Below, one piece after another: positions 19,155 through 27,161 of a DNA stretch of 64,000 nt. Position 1 is the stretch's first letter. Each line of letters begins with the position of its first letter. The notes beneath the pieces were generated by a model. That model searched no databases. It saw only the letters and a list, made by a program, of their open reading frames with translations, and was not told the origin of the DNA. A program made the translations under genes and the position numbers. Origin of the DNA: Mesorhizobium mediterraneum (GTDB taxonomy: Bacteria; Pseudomonadota; Alphaproteobacteria; Rhizobiales; Rhizobiaceae); NCBI RefSeq assembly GCF_002284565.1, contig NZ_NPKI01000017.1, forward strand, positions 434,001 through 498,000. The letters are read 5' to 3'.

Positions 19155-20030
19155 TTACTGCGCGCCGCGCGCCACGCGTTCGATTTCCTCGCGCACCAGC
19201 CGCTCGACCAGCGTCGGTAGATTGTTGTCCAGCCAGTCTTGCAGCATGGGCCTCAGCATCTCTTCGGCCATCTCGTCGAAGGTTTTCTTGCTGCGGCTGG
19301 CGAATGCATCGGAAAGCTCACCAAAGGCGGCGGCAACCTGCCGGCCCGTATGTTCGGAAAGGATCGCCGGACGAGCCGACGACGCCTCGTTTGTCGCCGG
19401 GCGCGCCAATCCGCTTTGCGGCGGAGCCGGCTCGAAAGCAGGTTCGGCCGCGTCCTCGAAAACCTCGGCCTTTGGCTCCGCATCCGGCGCCAGTCGCACT
19501 TCAGCCCTGTCCGGCTTGGCCGCGGTCATCGCTTCGCCGACTGCGGCGATCTCACGCCGCCAGTCGGCAACGATGCTGTCGGTCGTTTCCGCAACCGTTG
19601 CCGTCGCATCCGGCTTGGCGGTCGGGGCCGGCTCGCCAGCGACCCCGGCAAGCGTCACGGGAGCTTTGAGCGGAGCCGGATCGGAACGCACCGGCGGCTC
19701 CATGCGCGCGACGACGGGCTCGGCGGCCGATGGAGGCCTCTGCACCTCAGCCAGCGTGGCCGGCCTTCTGGCGTCAAATCCCGGACGCAATTCGGCGCGA
19801 AACGCATCCACCTCCGGCGGCGTCCCGCCTGCCCCCGACGGCGCCCTGCCTGCCTCCGGCGGCGCCCCGGCCACCGGTGCTGGCACAGTCACCGACGCCA
19901 AATCCTGCAGCAGGTCGTCCGCTTCGTCCGGCTGCTTGCGACCGGTATCATTGTCCTCGATGATCCTCCTGATGGAAGCCAGTATCTCTTCCATGGAAGG
20001 TTCGCGTTGCACGCTGCTTGCCGTCGCCAT
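19155..20030 (-). CDS. popZ: PopZ-like polar organising protein (DUF2497)
   Basis: A 291-residue protein with the PopZ hallmarks: an N-terminal helix EPSMEEILASIRRIIEDN (residues 10-27), a long Pro/Ala/Glu-rich disordered centre, and a C-terminal helical block (about 245-291) containing MLRPMLQDWLDNNLP and LVERLVREEIERVA. In Caulobacter and Agrobacterium PopZ self-assembles at a pole and recruits chromosome-segregation and cell-cycle proteins. The start is the ATG at 20030; the longer frame to 20138 is a basic extension without conservation. It lies downstream of the TolC-like gene, separated by a terminator. Confidence 0.88.
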   Translation of the reverse strand: MATASSVQREPSMEEILASIRRIIEDNDTGRKQPDEADDLLQDLASVTVPAPVAGAPPEAGRAPSGAGGTPPEVDAFRAELRPGFDARRPATLAEVQRPPSAAEPVVARMEPPVRSDPAPLKAPVTLAGVAGEPAPTAKPDATATVAETTDSIVADWRREIAAVGEAMTAAKPDRAEVRLAPDAEPKAEVFEDAAEPAFEPAPPQSGLARPATNEASSARPAILSEHTGRQVAAAFGELSDAFASRSKKTFDEMAEEMLRPMLQDWLDNNLPTLVERLVREEIERVARGAQ

Positions 20031-20165
20031 CGTCACATCCGCCGCCCTTGTGACTCGTTGCAGATTTCCAGTCCGGCCAAGCCGGATTCGAATCATGGCA
20101 ACAGCGTAACCGACGGATCGCCTTACGAGAATCCCCAATCTGAGGGTGTGTTGGATTTCAACAGA

Positions 20166-20203
20166 TTAGAGCCCGCGCATTCTTTTGAACGCACGGGCTC
20201 TAA
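20166..20203 (-). terminator. terminator of the TolC-like gene
   Basis: A 17-bp imperfect stem begins TTAGAGCCCG and ends CGGGCTCTAA with a T-rich loop. It lies between the TolC-like stop (20243) and the popZ start (20030). Confidence 0.75.
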
Positions 20204-20242
20204 TACTTTGAAATTGGACGAGATTTGAAACTGGTGGAACGA

Positions 20243-21640
20243 TTAGCGACCGTCTGGGGTGCGCAGACCGATCCACTTGTCCTTGACCGCATTGTAATGC
20301 TCTTCAGGTCTGTATTTCGTCACCTGAAGAGCGAGACGATCGACCGAAAGGCGACCGACCGCCGAGAGAATGGCATAGCTCGCCACCACCAAATCGCGTT
20401 CGGAACTGGCCTGGTTGATCTTGGCAGTGATCAGGGTGGCTTGGGCATTGAGAACGTCGAGCGTGGTGCGCTGGCCGACATTGCGCTCCTCGATGACGCC
20501 GCTCAAGGCAAGTTGCGCGGCGGCGATCACCTGCCTGTTGGCCACCACGGTTTGCTGGGCGGCAGTATATTGCGTCCACGCCGAGGTCACGGCTTGCCGC
20601 ACGGTGTCGCGGCTGACATCGACCTCGATCCGCGCCTGGCTGAGTGATTCCTTATTCTGGCGCACCGTCGCCGAGTTCCGGCCGCCCGAATAGATCGGTA
20701 TAGTCAGTGTGGCACCGATGCTGGCCGAATTGGTTGTGCCATCCTGCGCCGAATCGGGAACGCCCAGACCCGCCCTCGTGTCGCGATAGGTGCTGGAAAC
20801 GCCGGCGGAAGCCGAGACCTGCGGCAGCAGCGCGCCTTCGGACGATTTCACCGAAAATGCCGCCGCGTCGACCAGATGCTGGGTGGCGAGGATGGCGGGG
20901 TGCTCAATGGATGCAATCGCGATTGCCGCGTCGAGGTTTGAAGGCAACAGCTTCGACAGCGGCGAAGCGGCCCTGAGTCTGCCCGGCTCGTCGCCGACGA
21001 TCTGGCGATAAGTCGCAGCGCTCGCCAGCGCCTGCGCGCGGGCCGCGGCCAGTTCCGCCACGGCGGAGGAGCGCTCGGCGTCGGCCTGCGCCACGTCGGT
21101 GCGGGTGCCTTCGCCGACCTCGAAGCGCGAGCGCGCCGCGCGCGCCTGCTCGGTCAGGAATTGCAGGTTCTGCTCGGTCAGCACCGCCACTTGCCGATCG
21201 CGAATCACGTCCATGTAGGCGCTTGCCGCGTTGAACAAGATATTCTCTTCGGTGTTGCGCAGGCTCTCGACCGAGGCGCGGACTCGCGATTCAGCGGCGG
21301 CGACGTTGTTCTTGGTCTGAAAGCCGTCGAACAGGGTCTGGTCGATCTGGACGCCAAAGTTACCCGTGGTCAAGTTGACGCTTTGGTTCAAGCGAGTGTT
21401 GCGGCTGCTGGAGTAGTCGATGCTCGCGGAACCGGTGATGGTTGGGCGCCAGCCGGACTTGGCGATGGCGACGCCCTCATCGGTGACGCGGACGCCGGCG
21501 CGGGCCGAATTGAGTGAAGAATTGTTCTGGTAGGCTTTTGAAAGTGCACCAAGGATGGTTTCCGCCGAGGCGGCCAGCGGAGAAAGCGCGGTCGCGGAAA
21601 CAAGGACGGCGGCAAAAAGACTCTTGCGTAAAGACGGCAC
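20243..21640 (-). CDS. tolC: TolC-family outer-membrane channel
   Basis: A 465-residue TolC-like efflux or type I secretion exit duct. It has a signal peptide of 26 residues (ending LAASA) and two repeats of long coiled-coil helices interrupted by strands (residues about 40-230 and 250-445). The family-like segments GFQTKNNVAAAESRVRASVE and TTLDVLNAQATLITAK (about 395-410) are present. Its trimer would span outer membrane and periplasm. No inner-membrane partner is adjacent, as is usual for a shared TolC. Confidence 0.9.
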   Translation of the reverse strand: MPSLRKSLFAAVLVSATALSPLAASAETILGALSKAYQNNSSLNSARAGVRVTDEGVAIAKSGWRPTITGSASIDYSSSRNTRLNQSVNLTTGNFGVQIDQTLFDGFQTKNNVAAAESRVRASVESLRNTEENILFNAASAYMDVIRDRQVAVLTEQNLQFLTEQARAARSRFEVGEGTRTDVAQADAERSSAVAELAAARAQALASAATYRQIVGDEPGRLRAASPLSKLLPSNLDAAIAIASIEHPAILATQHLVDAAAFSVKSSEGALLPQVSASAGVSSTYRDTRAGLGVPDSAQDGTTNSASIGATLTIPIYSGGRNSATVRQNKESLSQARIEVDVSRDTVRQAVTSAWTQYTAAQQTVVANRQVIAAAQLALSGVIEERNVGQRTTLDVLNAQATLITAKINQASSERDLVVASYAILSAVGRLSVDRLALQVTKYRPEEHYNAVKDKWIGLRTPDGR

Positions 21641-21824
21641 GTTATTCCCTCATTCGTTTTGCATGGGAACCGCACCGCGCCGGCTTCTCTCATTCGAGCA
21701 GCCGGCGCGGTGTGTTTCAGGTTCCCTGCTGTCAGCCCCCAAGAGTACCCCAGTCATGCGGATCAGCAACGATTGTTCAAGCGCAAGCGAACATGACAAC
21801 GCCTCTGCTGCAAGCCAAAATCAT

Positions 21825-22493
21825 TCAGAACTCAAACGCACGGATACGTTCAAATCCCGGTAGTGGCTTAATTGCCGCATTAAATGCGCCTCTTCCGGTT
21901 ACACCCCCCCCTGTCTTAAGAAACAATCGGGCCACACCCGAATTCCCCTGCCCTTCGACGGCGACGAGACGGCCGCCCTCCGCAAGCTGGTCGAGCAGCG
22001 ATGCCGGCACTTTCTCCACGCTGCCGCCGATGAAAATAACATCGTAGGGCGCCTCCGCGGCATGGCCTTCCGGCAGCGATCCCTTGACCACGCTGACGTT
22101 GTCGCAGCCCAGCGCCGAAAGCGTCGACATGGCGGTCTCGGCCAATGCCGGATCGCTTTCCAGCGCGACGACCGACTTTGCCAGCCGCGACAGGATCGCC
22201 GCCGCATAGCCGGTGCCGCAGCCGACATCGAGCGCCGAATCGCCAGGGCCGATCTCGGCCAATTGCATCAGCTTGGCCAGCGGCGAAGGCTCCATGAGAT
22301 AGCGTGGGCCATCCGCTCCATTGGCAATGCGGATGTCTTCGTCGATATAGGCTAGATCGCGCTGGCCGGGGGCGACAAAGGCCTCGCGCGGCACGACGAG
22401 CATCGCGTCGAGCAACGGCGCGCTGGTCACGTCGGTGGTGCGGATCTGGCCATCGACCATTTTCACCCGGCGTTCGGCAAAATCAGCGCTCAT
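21825..22493 (-). CDS. pcm: protein-L-isoaspartate O-methyltransferase-like protein
   Basis: SAM-dependent methyltransferase of 222 residues from the ATG at 22493 (MSADFAERRV). SAM motif I is LDVGCGTGYAA (residues 88-98); MVDGQIRTTDV and VVPREAFV near the N-terminus are typical of the alphaproteobacterial Pcm-like group next to tolC. The canonical protein-repair activity is not certain, since this branch often differs from E. coli Pcm around the isoAsp pocket. The frame continues upstream across the tRNA-Cys gene, which is coincidental. Confidence 0.88.
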   Translation of the reverse strand: MSADFAERRVKMVDGQIRTTDVTSAPLLDAMLVVPREAFVAPGQRDLAYIDEDIRIANGADGPRYLMEPSPLAKLMQLAEIGPGDSALDVGCGTGYAAAILSRLAKSVVALESDPALAETAMSTLSALGCDNVSVVKGSLPEGHAAEAPYDVIFIGGSVEKVPASLLDQLAEGGRLVAVEGQGNSGVARLFLKTGGGVTGRGAFNAAIKPLPGFERIRAFEF

Positions 22494-22600
22494 ATCCCAA
22501 CCAATCTGCCCAAAACCAATCTGCTCGCCGCGCCGGGGCCGCGGCTCATTTCGACCGGAACTCGAGCCCCCTGGCGCTGGTGCGCGGGAGCTTGGGCAAT

Positions 22601-22674
22601 TGGAGGCCTCGCCCGGAATCGAACCGGGGTGCAAGGATTTGCAGTCCTCTGCGTAACCACTCCGCCACGAGGCC
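22601..22674 (-). tRNA. tRNA-Cys(GCA)
   Basis: A 74-nt cloverleaf on the minus strand has the 7-bp acceptor GGCCTCG/CGAGGCC, anticodon GCA in GACTGCAAATC, T-arm CGGTTCGATTCCG, discriminator T and an encoded CCA (complement of 22601-22603). It lies upstream of pcm on the same strand. Confidence 0.96.
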
Positions 22675-22994
22675 TCATTGCTCCCGGCGTTCCACCCGGT
22701 TCCAATAGGTTGCGGCGAAAATGCCGTCAAGCGGCCATGGTGCATTCCGGACGGTTTCCTCTGGGCCATGATGCCACGTGTCGAATCGTCGACACGCATG
22801 CTGCAATTAATACATTAGTTAACCGTTAAGTATCGAATATGGCAAAGAGAAGCCCAGGGCCTGGACTTACGTCGGGTAAGCAGAAGGCTCCGCCATTCTG
22901 AAGGAGAATTGCGAGGGCCGGGAAAGCGCTCCGGGCATTAGCCGGGTCGAGTCGGGCTGGAAAGACGCGCCCCTCACAGAGGCTTGCCACGTCG

Positions 22995-23255
22995 TCAGTT
23001 CGGCCGCCGCCGCCGCTCCCACCACACGACGAGCCGGCGCCGATGGCGGCGCACCAAGGCAAACTCGTAGGAGAGCACCAGCAATCCGATCGGAATCATC
23101 CAGAAGCCCAGGATCGGCAGGAAGCCGAGAATGCCGCCGAAGATCAGCACGACGCCGATCGCAATCCTGAGGCCGCGCGAGCGCGGCATGGTGAATTGAC
23201 GGCCGAAGACCGATATTTTCCGTGCCGGTGGATGGTTGTGGCTTGCTGCGCTCAT
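22995..23255 (-). CDS. small two-helix membrane protein
   Basis: An 86-residue protein with a basic N-terminus, a hydrophobic hairpin (LRIAIGVVLIFGGILGF and MIPIGLLVLSYEF, about residues 29-66) and a strongly basic tail RRHRRRLVVWWERRRR. The layout resembles the PGPGW-type putative transmembrane proteins. It is an inner-membrane protein of unknown role. The start is the ATG at 23255; the longer frame runs into the divergent tRNA-Asn. Confidence 0.7.
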   Translation of the reverse strand: MSAASHNHPPARKISVFGRQFTMPRSRGLRIAIGVVLIFGGILGFLPILGFWMIPIGLLVLSYEFALVRRHRRRLVVWWERRRRPN

Positions 23256-23476
23256 GTCTGGTTGGTGGTCCGTTCGGGCAAAGTAAAAGCACCAACTGAC
23301 GAATGCCGCAACCACCTTTTCGGTTCCGCGCAGCCCGTCAGACGGCTCATATGAGGACGCGCGCACATGATTGCGAGAAGTCGTCGCGCGAAAAAGCGCC
23401 GAAAAATACGAAATGCTTCTTTGCAAAGCCGAAACGGGTTTGCTATAGGCTGCGCCACTCACATGAGAGCGTCTGT

Positions 23477-23551
23477 TCCCCGGTAGCTCAGTGGTAGAGC
23501 AACCGGCTGTTAACCGGTTGGTCGCTGGTTCGAATCCGGCCCGGGGAGCCA
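23477..23551 (+). tRNA. tRNA-Asn(GTT), integration target
   Basis: A 75-nt tRNA with acceptor TCCCCGG/CCGGGGA, D-arm TAGCTCAGTGGTAGAGC, anticodon GTT in GGCTGTTAACC, T-arm CTGGTTCGAATCCGG and an encoded CCA. Its 3' half (from 23504) is duplicated exactly at 40343-40391. This copy is complete, so integration keeps the tRNA functional. Confidence 0.97.
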
Positions 23552-23552
23552 A
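23504..23552 (+). other. attL (49-bp core repeat)
   Basis: The 49 bp from CGGCTGTTAACC in the anticodon arm to GGAGCCAA just past the tRNA are identical to 40343-40391. This is the left attachment site of the integrated element, overlapping the 3' half of tRNA-Asn. Confidence 0.95.
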
Positions 23553-23610
23553 CATTTCCAAAGACTTAGCTGCCGTTCAATAGCTCTCGCCACAAGGCGA
23601 AACGTCGCCA

Positions 23611-23630
23611 GGGCAACACTTGGGGCAACA
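23611..23630 (+). repeat. candidate left arm-type integrase site
   Basis: GGGCAACACTTGGGGCAACA, lying 59 bp inside attL, nearly repeats GGGCAACATTGGGGCAACA at 40195-40213 beside the integrase start. The shared GGGCAACA motif at both element ends suggests integrase or excisionase arm binding. Confidence 0.5.
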
Positions 23631-24059
23631 ATGAGAGAGCAGCGGCCATTCTACCGAGTCTTCACTATCACTAAGCAGGAAGCAGCGGTTCAACAGATCG
23701 AAGCCGCGATTGCTGCATTCCATGCTGGGCAGTTTGCCGCCGCGGTAACCTTGGCTGGTGCAGCGGAAGGTATGGCGCCGGAGAAACCGGGAGGCCTTTG
23801 GGCAATCCTTCGCGATAATCCGAATCGTCCGATGCCAGAAAGCAAGGAGTGGATCGGCCGTCTCAACGAAACGCGCGACTGGCTTAAGCATACGAGGCCG
23901 CCCGAGACGAGAGCCTTAATCGCCTTTGAAACCGGATTGTCGATCCTGCGAGCGATGGACAAATGGGAGCCCTGGACCGGCCCAATGAACGAATTCAAAG
24001 ATCTCTGGTTCTCATCCCCGATGCTGCTTCGACCCGAGGACTATTCCCCCGAAGCTTGA
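23631..24059 (+). CDS. uncharacterised HEPN-like protein on the element
   Basis: A 142-residue helical protein, first gene inside attL. The N-terminal stretch EAAVQQIEAAIAAFHAGQFAAAVTLAGAAEGM resembles the first helices of HEPN-like proteins that are common in bacterial genomes, but no clear RX4-6H nuclease motif is seen. WIGRLNETRDWLKHTRP (about residues 73-90) could be the second conserved helix. The ATG overlaps the arm-type repeat and uses GGGGC as a weak ribosome site. The function is unknown. Confidence 0.65.
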   Translation: MREQRPFYRVFTITKQEAAVQQIEAAIAAFHAGQFAAAVTLAGAAEGMAPEKPGGLWAILRDNPNRPMPESKEWIGRLNETRDWLKHTRPPETRALIAFETGLSILRAMDKWEPWTGPMNEFKDLWFSSPMLLRPEDYSPEA

Positions 24060-24204
24060 GCACTCCTTGCATTTCCGCGCCGTCCTGCGACTATCGGCGG
24101 GGCCACGCGACATGGATGCGACATAAAAAGACCGGCGACACCGGTCGTTCATGGCGCATGTCGCGACCACACCAACCACTTGTTTAATCTTTTTGTTGAC
24201 TTAT

Positions 24205-24687
24205 ATGGCAACACTTGATGAGTTATGTCAGAAGGGGGCGTTGGTCAGGATCGAACTGGCCTTGTCTCCTCGTGAGTTCGAAGACCGAGTTTTTTATGCT
24301 TACCCCGATTTTCGCGATTGGCTTTTCGGCCCTGTTAAGAAAGCCAAGCCCCTTGATAGGTTCAACCTTGCTCCTCGCTTCCAGGCCCATGCTCTGCTGC
24401 ATGACTTCGTGGTTGGGAAACCGCTGCGCGTGGGCCGCGCGTTCAAGAGAATGCGCCCCCATGAGCATGACGTATTCGAGCTCGTTACGCCTGATTTGAG
24501 GATCTTTGGCTGGTTTCCAAAGAAAGATGCCTTCATCGCTGTAGCAGGTGACTTCATGGAGAAAACCCACGGCCACGATTTGTATGAGGGCTACCGCAAC
24601 AAGGTTGTTCGAGAGCGGGAGCGTATTGAACTTGATGAACCCAAATGGCTTCTTGGAGCAAGCGAAGATGACGTCATTTCGTTTTGA
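24205..24687 (+). CDS. putative HigB/RelE-like toxin
   Basis: A 160-residue protein whose C-terminal part (about residues 95-150) alternates strands and a helix as in RelE/HigB-fold mRNA interferases: DLRIFGWF, DAFIAVAGDFMEKTHG, then LYEGYRNKVVRERERIEL. The start is the ATG at 24205; an upstream in-frame start at 24151 is not needed. It overlaps the following HTH gene by 20 bp, and toxin-first order with an HTH partner is the HigBA arrangement. The N-terminal 80 residues are longer than in classical HigB. Assignment is by fold pattern and context only. Confidence 0.5.
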   Translation: MATLDELCQKGALVRIELALSPREFEDRVFYAYPDFRDWLFGPVKKAKPLDRFNLAPRFQAHALLHDFVVGKPLRVGRAFKRMRPHEHDVFELVTPDLRIFGWFPKKDAFIAVAGDFMEKTHGHDLYEGYRNKVVRERERIELDEPKWLLGASEDDVISF

Positions 24688-25099
24688 GCTCGACCCGAAG
24701 GAGGAGGCGGCGGCTACCTTCGTATCGGAAACCGGTCGTGACTTGCAGCAGGCCTTGATTGATAGGAAGCAAATCCGAAAACTTACGCAGCAGGAAATGG
24801 CAGGCACGCTTGGCGTCGGCAGGTCCCGCGTGAACAGGTGCTTTTCCGGATTCGCCAATCTAAGCTTGGCGAGTCTGGCTGAACTTTGCTGGGCGATGGA
24901 TGTTAAACCACACATCGTGTTTGAACAGCTTCTCGATCCAAAAATTGGAAACCATGTGCCTGTTCCGGCCGCTGTTGTCCGCAACATAGCCGTCGGGCAG
25001 CCGACAATAGTGGCGGCGCCCGCCAATATCGGTAGCAGCGCGTATACCCGCTCACCAACTTCGTTCACGAGCACCACCACGGTCACCGTTTCTCGATGA
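24668..25099 (+). CDS. HTH antitoxin-like (HigA/Xre-type) protein
   Basis: A 143-residue protein with a central helix-turn-helix (about residues 33-85: RKLTQQEMAGTLGVGRSRVNR followed by NLSLASLAELCWAMDVKPHI), as in HigA or Xre antitoxins. The ATG at 24668 lies inside the end of the toxin-like gene, so translation is probably coupled. The last 40 residues are unusual, a Pro/Ala then Ser/Thr-rich tail (SPTSFTSTTTVTVSR). Its stop overlaps the start of the next gene (ATGA). It probably represses its own operon and neutralises the upstream protein. Confidence 0.6.
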   Translation: MTSFRFELDPKEEAAATFVSETGRDLQQALIDRKQIRKLTQQEMAGTLGVGRSRVNRCFSGFANLSLASLAELCWAMDVKPHIVFEQLLDPKIGNHVPVPAAVVRNIAVGQPTIVAAPANIGSSAYTRSPTSFTSTTTVTVSR

Positions 25100-25500
25100 C
25101 CGCGATCGCAAAAGTCACATCAGTCGTTTTTGCAGATGATGTACGCCGTGAGGTTTCGGGCAAGGATATTCTGATCGGTGTCTTTGGCGGCGACGTTATG
25201 GTTCCCGCACTCCCTACTCCTATGCAGATCGCGCTTTGGGTCCAAATGGACGTGAAGGGGAAAAGTGTCGCGGTCGAGGTTGAGATCACTATGCCAAACG
25301 GCGCACCCGATGGGGTAAGTGTACGTTTTGATCTGCAGGGTGAAATGGATGGGTCTGCGTCCATCAGCACGCCTCCGATCGGGACTATTGTGACCAGCGA
25401 GGGAGACATAGTCGTGCGCTTCAGAATGGCCGACGGAAAGGACACCTTCACTGAGGTAGCGCGGAAAAAGATCCGAGTCGCAGTTCCATCACCAACCTGA
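25096..25500 (+). CDS. DUF6941-like protein, third gene of the HigBA-like operon
   Basis: A 134-residue beta-rich soluble protein. Its start (FADDVRREVSGKDILIGVFGGDV, read in part) followed by a beta sandwich resembles DUF6941 proteins as I remember them. The ATG overlaps the stop of the HTH gene by four bases, so it is the third member of a tightly coupled operon. No catalytic residues are evident. It could be a chaperone, sensor or passenger of the toxin-antitoxin-like pair. Confidence 0.6.
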   Translation: MTAIAKVTSVVFADDVRREVSGKDILIGVFGGDVMVPALPTPMQIALWVQMDVKGKSVAVEVEITMPNGAPDGVSVRFDLQGEMDGSASISTPPIGTIVTSEGDIVVRFRMADGKDTFTEVARKKIRVAVPSPT

Positions 25501-25501
25501 C

Positions 25502-25528
25502 AGCCCGCCACCGTGAGGCAGCGGGCTT
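25502..25528 (+). terminator. hairpin between convergent genes
   Basis: AGCCCGC and GCGGGCT arms enclose a 12-nt loop two bases past the DUF6941-like stop. T run is weak. It probably ends both the plus operon and the minus gene ending at 25548. Confidence 0.5.
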
Positions 25529-25547
25529 ACCAAATCCAGATGCAGTA

Positions 25548-25823
25548 TTAGTTGATGGTGCCGCTTGGCGTCAGGCCGAGCGATTCATTGGAAACTGTGC
25601 GCTTCTCGACCGTCGCATGTGACATGGCCATCAGCGTTTCGAATGTGACGACGAATTTGGCTACGACGTTCAGTTGCGTCTCGCCGGTGTAGGTATCCCG
25701 CTGTTTCGCGTAGTAGGTGACGCGGAATAGGTTCGGTGACAGTTCTTCCATATCGCCAACGCCGGAGACGAATATGTCAAGGATTGCGATGGGCTCGCAA
25801 AGTGGTAGAGGTGCGGTGCTCAT
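25548..25823 (-). CDS. small protein of unknown function on the element
   Basis: A 91-residue beta-rich protein (ATG at 25823, preceded by GGGAAT). The segment NLFRVTYYAKQRDTYTGETQLNVVAKFVV looks like a small single-domain sheet. It starts four bases inside the end of the upstream gene (ATGA overlap) and so forms a two-gene operon with it. No family is recognised; phage-island proteins of this size and layout are common in rhizobia. Confidence 0.6.
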   Translation of the reverse strand: MSTAPLPLCEPIAILDIFVSGVGDMEELSPNLFRVTYYAKQRDTYTGETQLNVVAKFVVTFETLMAMSHATVEKRTVSNESLGLTPSGTIN

Positions 25824-26185
25824 ATTCCCCGTTCCCTCTTCCAGTCCATCTGATTTTGCTGCGACCGGGTTCTGACAAAATTCCTGATCGTTTGGAAATC
25901 TTCCCCTCGGGCACACATCTCTTTGACTGCGGCGATGATCGCGATCATTTCTACCCTCAATCGGTGCGCCTCTTCCGGCGCCAGATCCAGCAGCATTGCA
26001 TCGAGACTGGTCTTCTCCCGCATAGCTGGAATCGCGTCAGCGACAGACGACGCGGCGGTCGCGTCGATGATCGTAAAGGCTGCCGCTGCGGCGGCGGTGG
26101 AAGCAGCCGCGAGGCCAAGCAGAAGGCGACGGCGGTTGATATCGGGCATGCCTTCGGCGGCTGCCCGAACAGTGGTGTTCGGCAT
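25820..26185 (-). CDS. small exported protein with Tat-like signal
   Basis: A 121-residue protein whose N-terminus has NRRRLLLGLAAASTAAAAAAF, a twin-arginine-like signal or membrane anchor (about residues 17-38). A helical mature part follows (EEAHRLRVEMIAIIAAVKEMC). It is transcribed divergently from the HTH regulator at 26261; the 75-bp gap carries three operator-like palindromes, so it is a likely target of that repressor. The function is unknown. Confidence 0.6.
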   Translation of the reverse strand: MPNTTVRAAAEGMPDINRRRLLLGLAAASTAAAAAAFTIIDATAASSVADAIPAMREKTSLDAMLLDLAPEEAHRLRVEMIAIIAAVKEMCARGEDFQTIRNFVRTRSQQNQMDWKRERGI

Positions 26186-26204
26186 TTGGAATTCCCCCGG
26201 AACT

Positions 26205-26248
26205 GTGCTATTTGCACACTGTGTAATTTACACATGTGGAATTAGCAC
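26205..26248. promoter_or_regulatory. three tandem 13-bp operators
   Basis: GTGCTATTTGCAC (26205-26217), GTGTAATTTACAC (26221-26233) and GTGGAATTAGCAC (26236-26248) share the palindromic frame GTG-N7-CAC with a central ATT. Centres are 16 and 15 bp apart. They fill the divergent promoter gap between the 26185 and 26261 starts, like a three-site phage operator, and are the likely binding sites of the adjacent HTH protein. Confidence 0.75.
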
Positions 26249-26260
26249 ACAGGAGACTAT

Positions 26261-26518
26261 GTGACAAGCGCACAGATGAGAGCCGCCCGCGCCTTAGTGA
26301 ATTGGAGCGTCCGCGACCTTTCAGAACGGTCGGGCGTTCACCGGAATACGATCACCAATTTCGAGACCGGCAAGTCCGGAGGCGATCCAGACACGCTTGC
26401 TAAACTTCAACGAGCGCTCGAAGCCGCTGGCGTCGAGTTCATCCCCGAAAACGGCAGCGGCGCTGGCGTGAGGCTTGCGAAGCCGAAGTCGCCGGGTGTC
26501 GTGCCGGTCGGGGGTTAA
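26261..26518 (+). CDS. Xre-family HTH repressor
   Basis: An 85-residue Cro/C1-type regulator. The HTH covers residues about 5-60 (MRAARALVNWSVRDLSERSG, then HRNTITNFETGKSGG and LQRALEAAGVEFI), a pattern typical of small phage and island repressors. It uses a GTG start with AGGAG at 6-nt spacing. Three 13-bp operators lie directly upstream, so it probably autoregulates and controls the divergent 26185 gene. It may act as an element maintenance or immunity switch. Confidence 0.85.
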   Translation: MTSAQMRAARALVNWSVRDLSERSGVHRNTITNFETGKSGGDPDTLAKLQRALEAAGVEFIPENGSGAGVRLAKPKSPGVVPVGG

Positions 26519-26523
26519 GTATT

Positions 26524-27099
26524 TTGCCTCAGCCTCTTCGCCGCCCCGATGCCCCTATTGATTGGAGCGTCTTGGCCGTTGCCAATCATCCCATCCTTAC
26601 ATCCGGCGTTGGGGCCTGCATTCTCGCGATGGCATCGACAGAAGCTGCCATGGGCGTCTTCCTAGCGGCCATTCGATGGCAGCACGCGCCCAAGGCAGTC
26701 GAGGCATGGTCGAAGCTCCGGACCGTGCGAGGAAAGATCGATCTGATAGAGGCCGAAGCATCTCTATCCAGCAAAGCGCACAAAGTTCTGGCGGTCCAGA
26801 CCATGGACAAGTTCATTTCCATATCGAGACGCCGAAACAAGCTCGCCCACGGGTTCTTCGGCATTGTGACTGATCGGGAAAACCAGTTCGCGTGGAGAGA
26901 GGGGGCTTCCGCAGGGCGGCGCATGGCGGCCGGATTAGCGACCTCGAGCATGCGCGAAACGCCAAAGCCACCCACTTGGATTTATACCCCACGTGACTTT
27001 TCTTCGCTTGCCCAAGACTGCGGAGACACCTTCGCTCTGATCTCTAAGATGGTCGATATTTTGCCAATCATGCATGCCTTTCAGGACGAACCGATCTGA
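26524..27099 (+). CDS. HEPN-like protein downstream of the repressor
   Basis: A 191-residue mostly helical protein that begins (TTG) five bases after the repressor stop and is probably in its operon. RRRNKLAHGFFG (about residues 101-112) has the RNX3H form of the RX4-6H motif found in HEPN RNases of toxin and abortive-infection systems. The N-terminal IDWSVLAVANHPILTSG and following helices are consistent with a small HEPN fold. The family is not known to me; RNase activity is inference from one motif. Confidence 0.55.
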   Translation: MPQPLRRPDAPIDWSVLAVANHPILTSGVGACILAMASTEAAMGVFLAAIRWQHAPKAVEAWSKLRTVRGKIDLIEAEASLSSKAHKVLAVQTMDKFISISRRRNKLAHGFFGIVTDRENQFAWREGASAGRRMAAGLATSSMRETPKPPTWIYTPRDFSSLAQDCGDTFALISKMVDILPIMHAFQDEPI

Positions 27100-27161
27100 C
27101 GCAGCCCTCGGGCGGTAACGGCGCCCATCACTGCGAACGCTCGACTGCAAATGTTGGCGCG

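Noticed and set aside
23577..23891. Minus-strand frame running to the left end of the element
   Set aside because: It is antisense to the better-supported gene at 23631 and has weaker composition.
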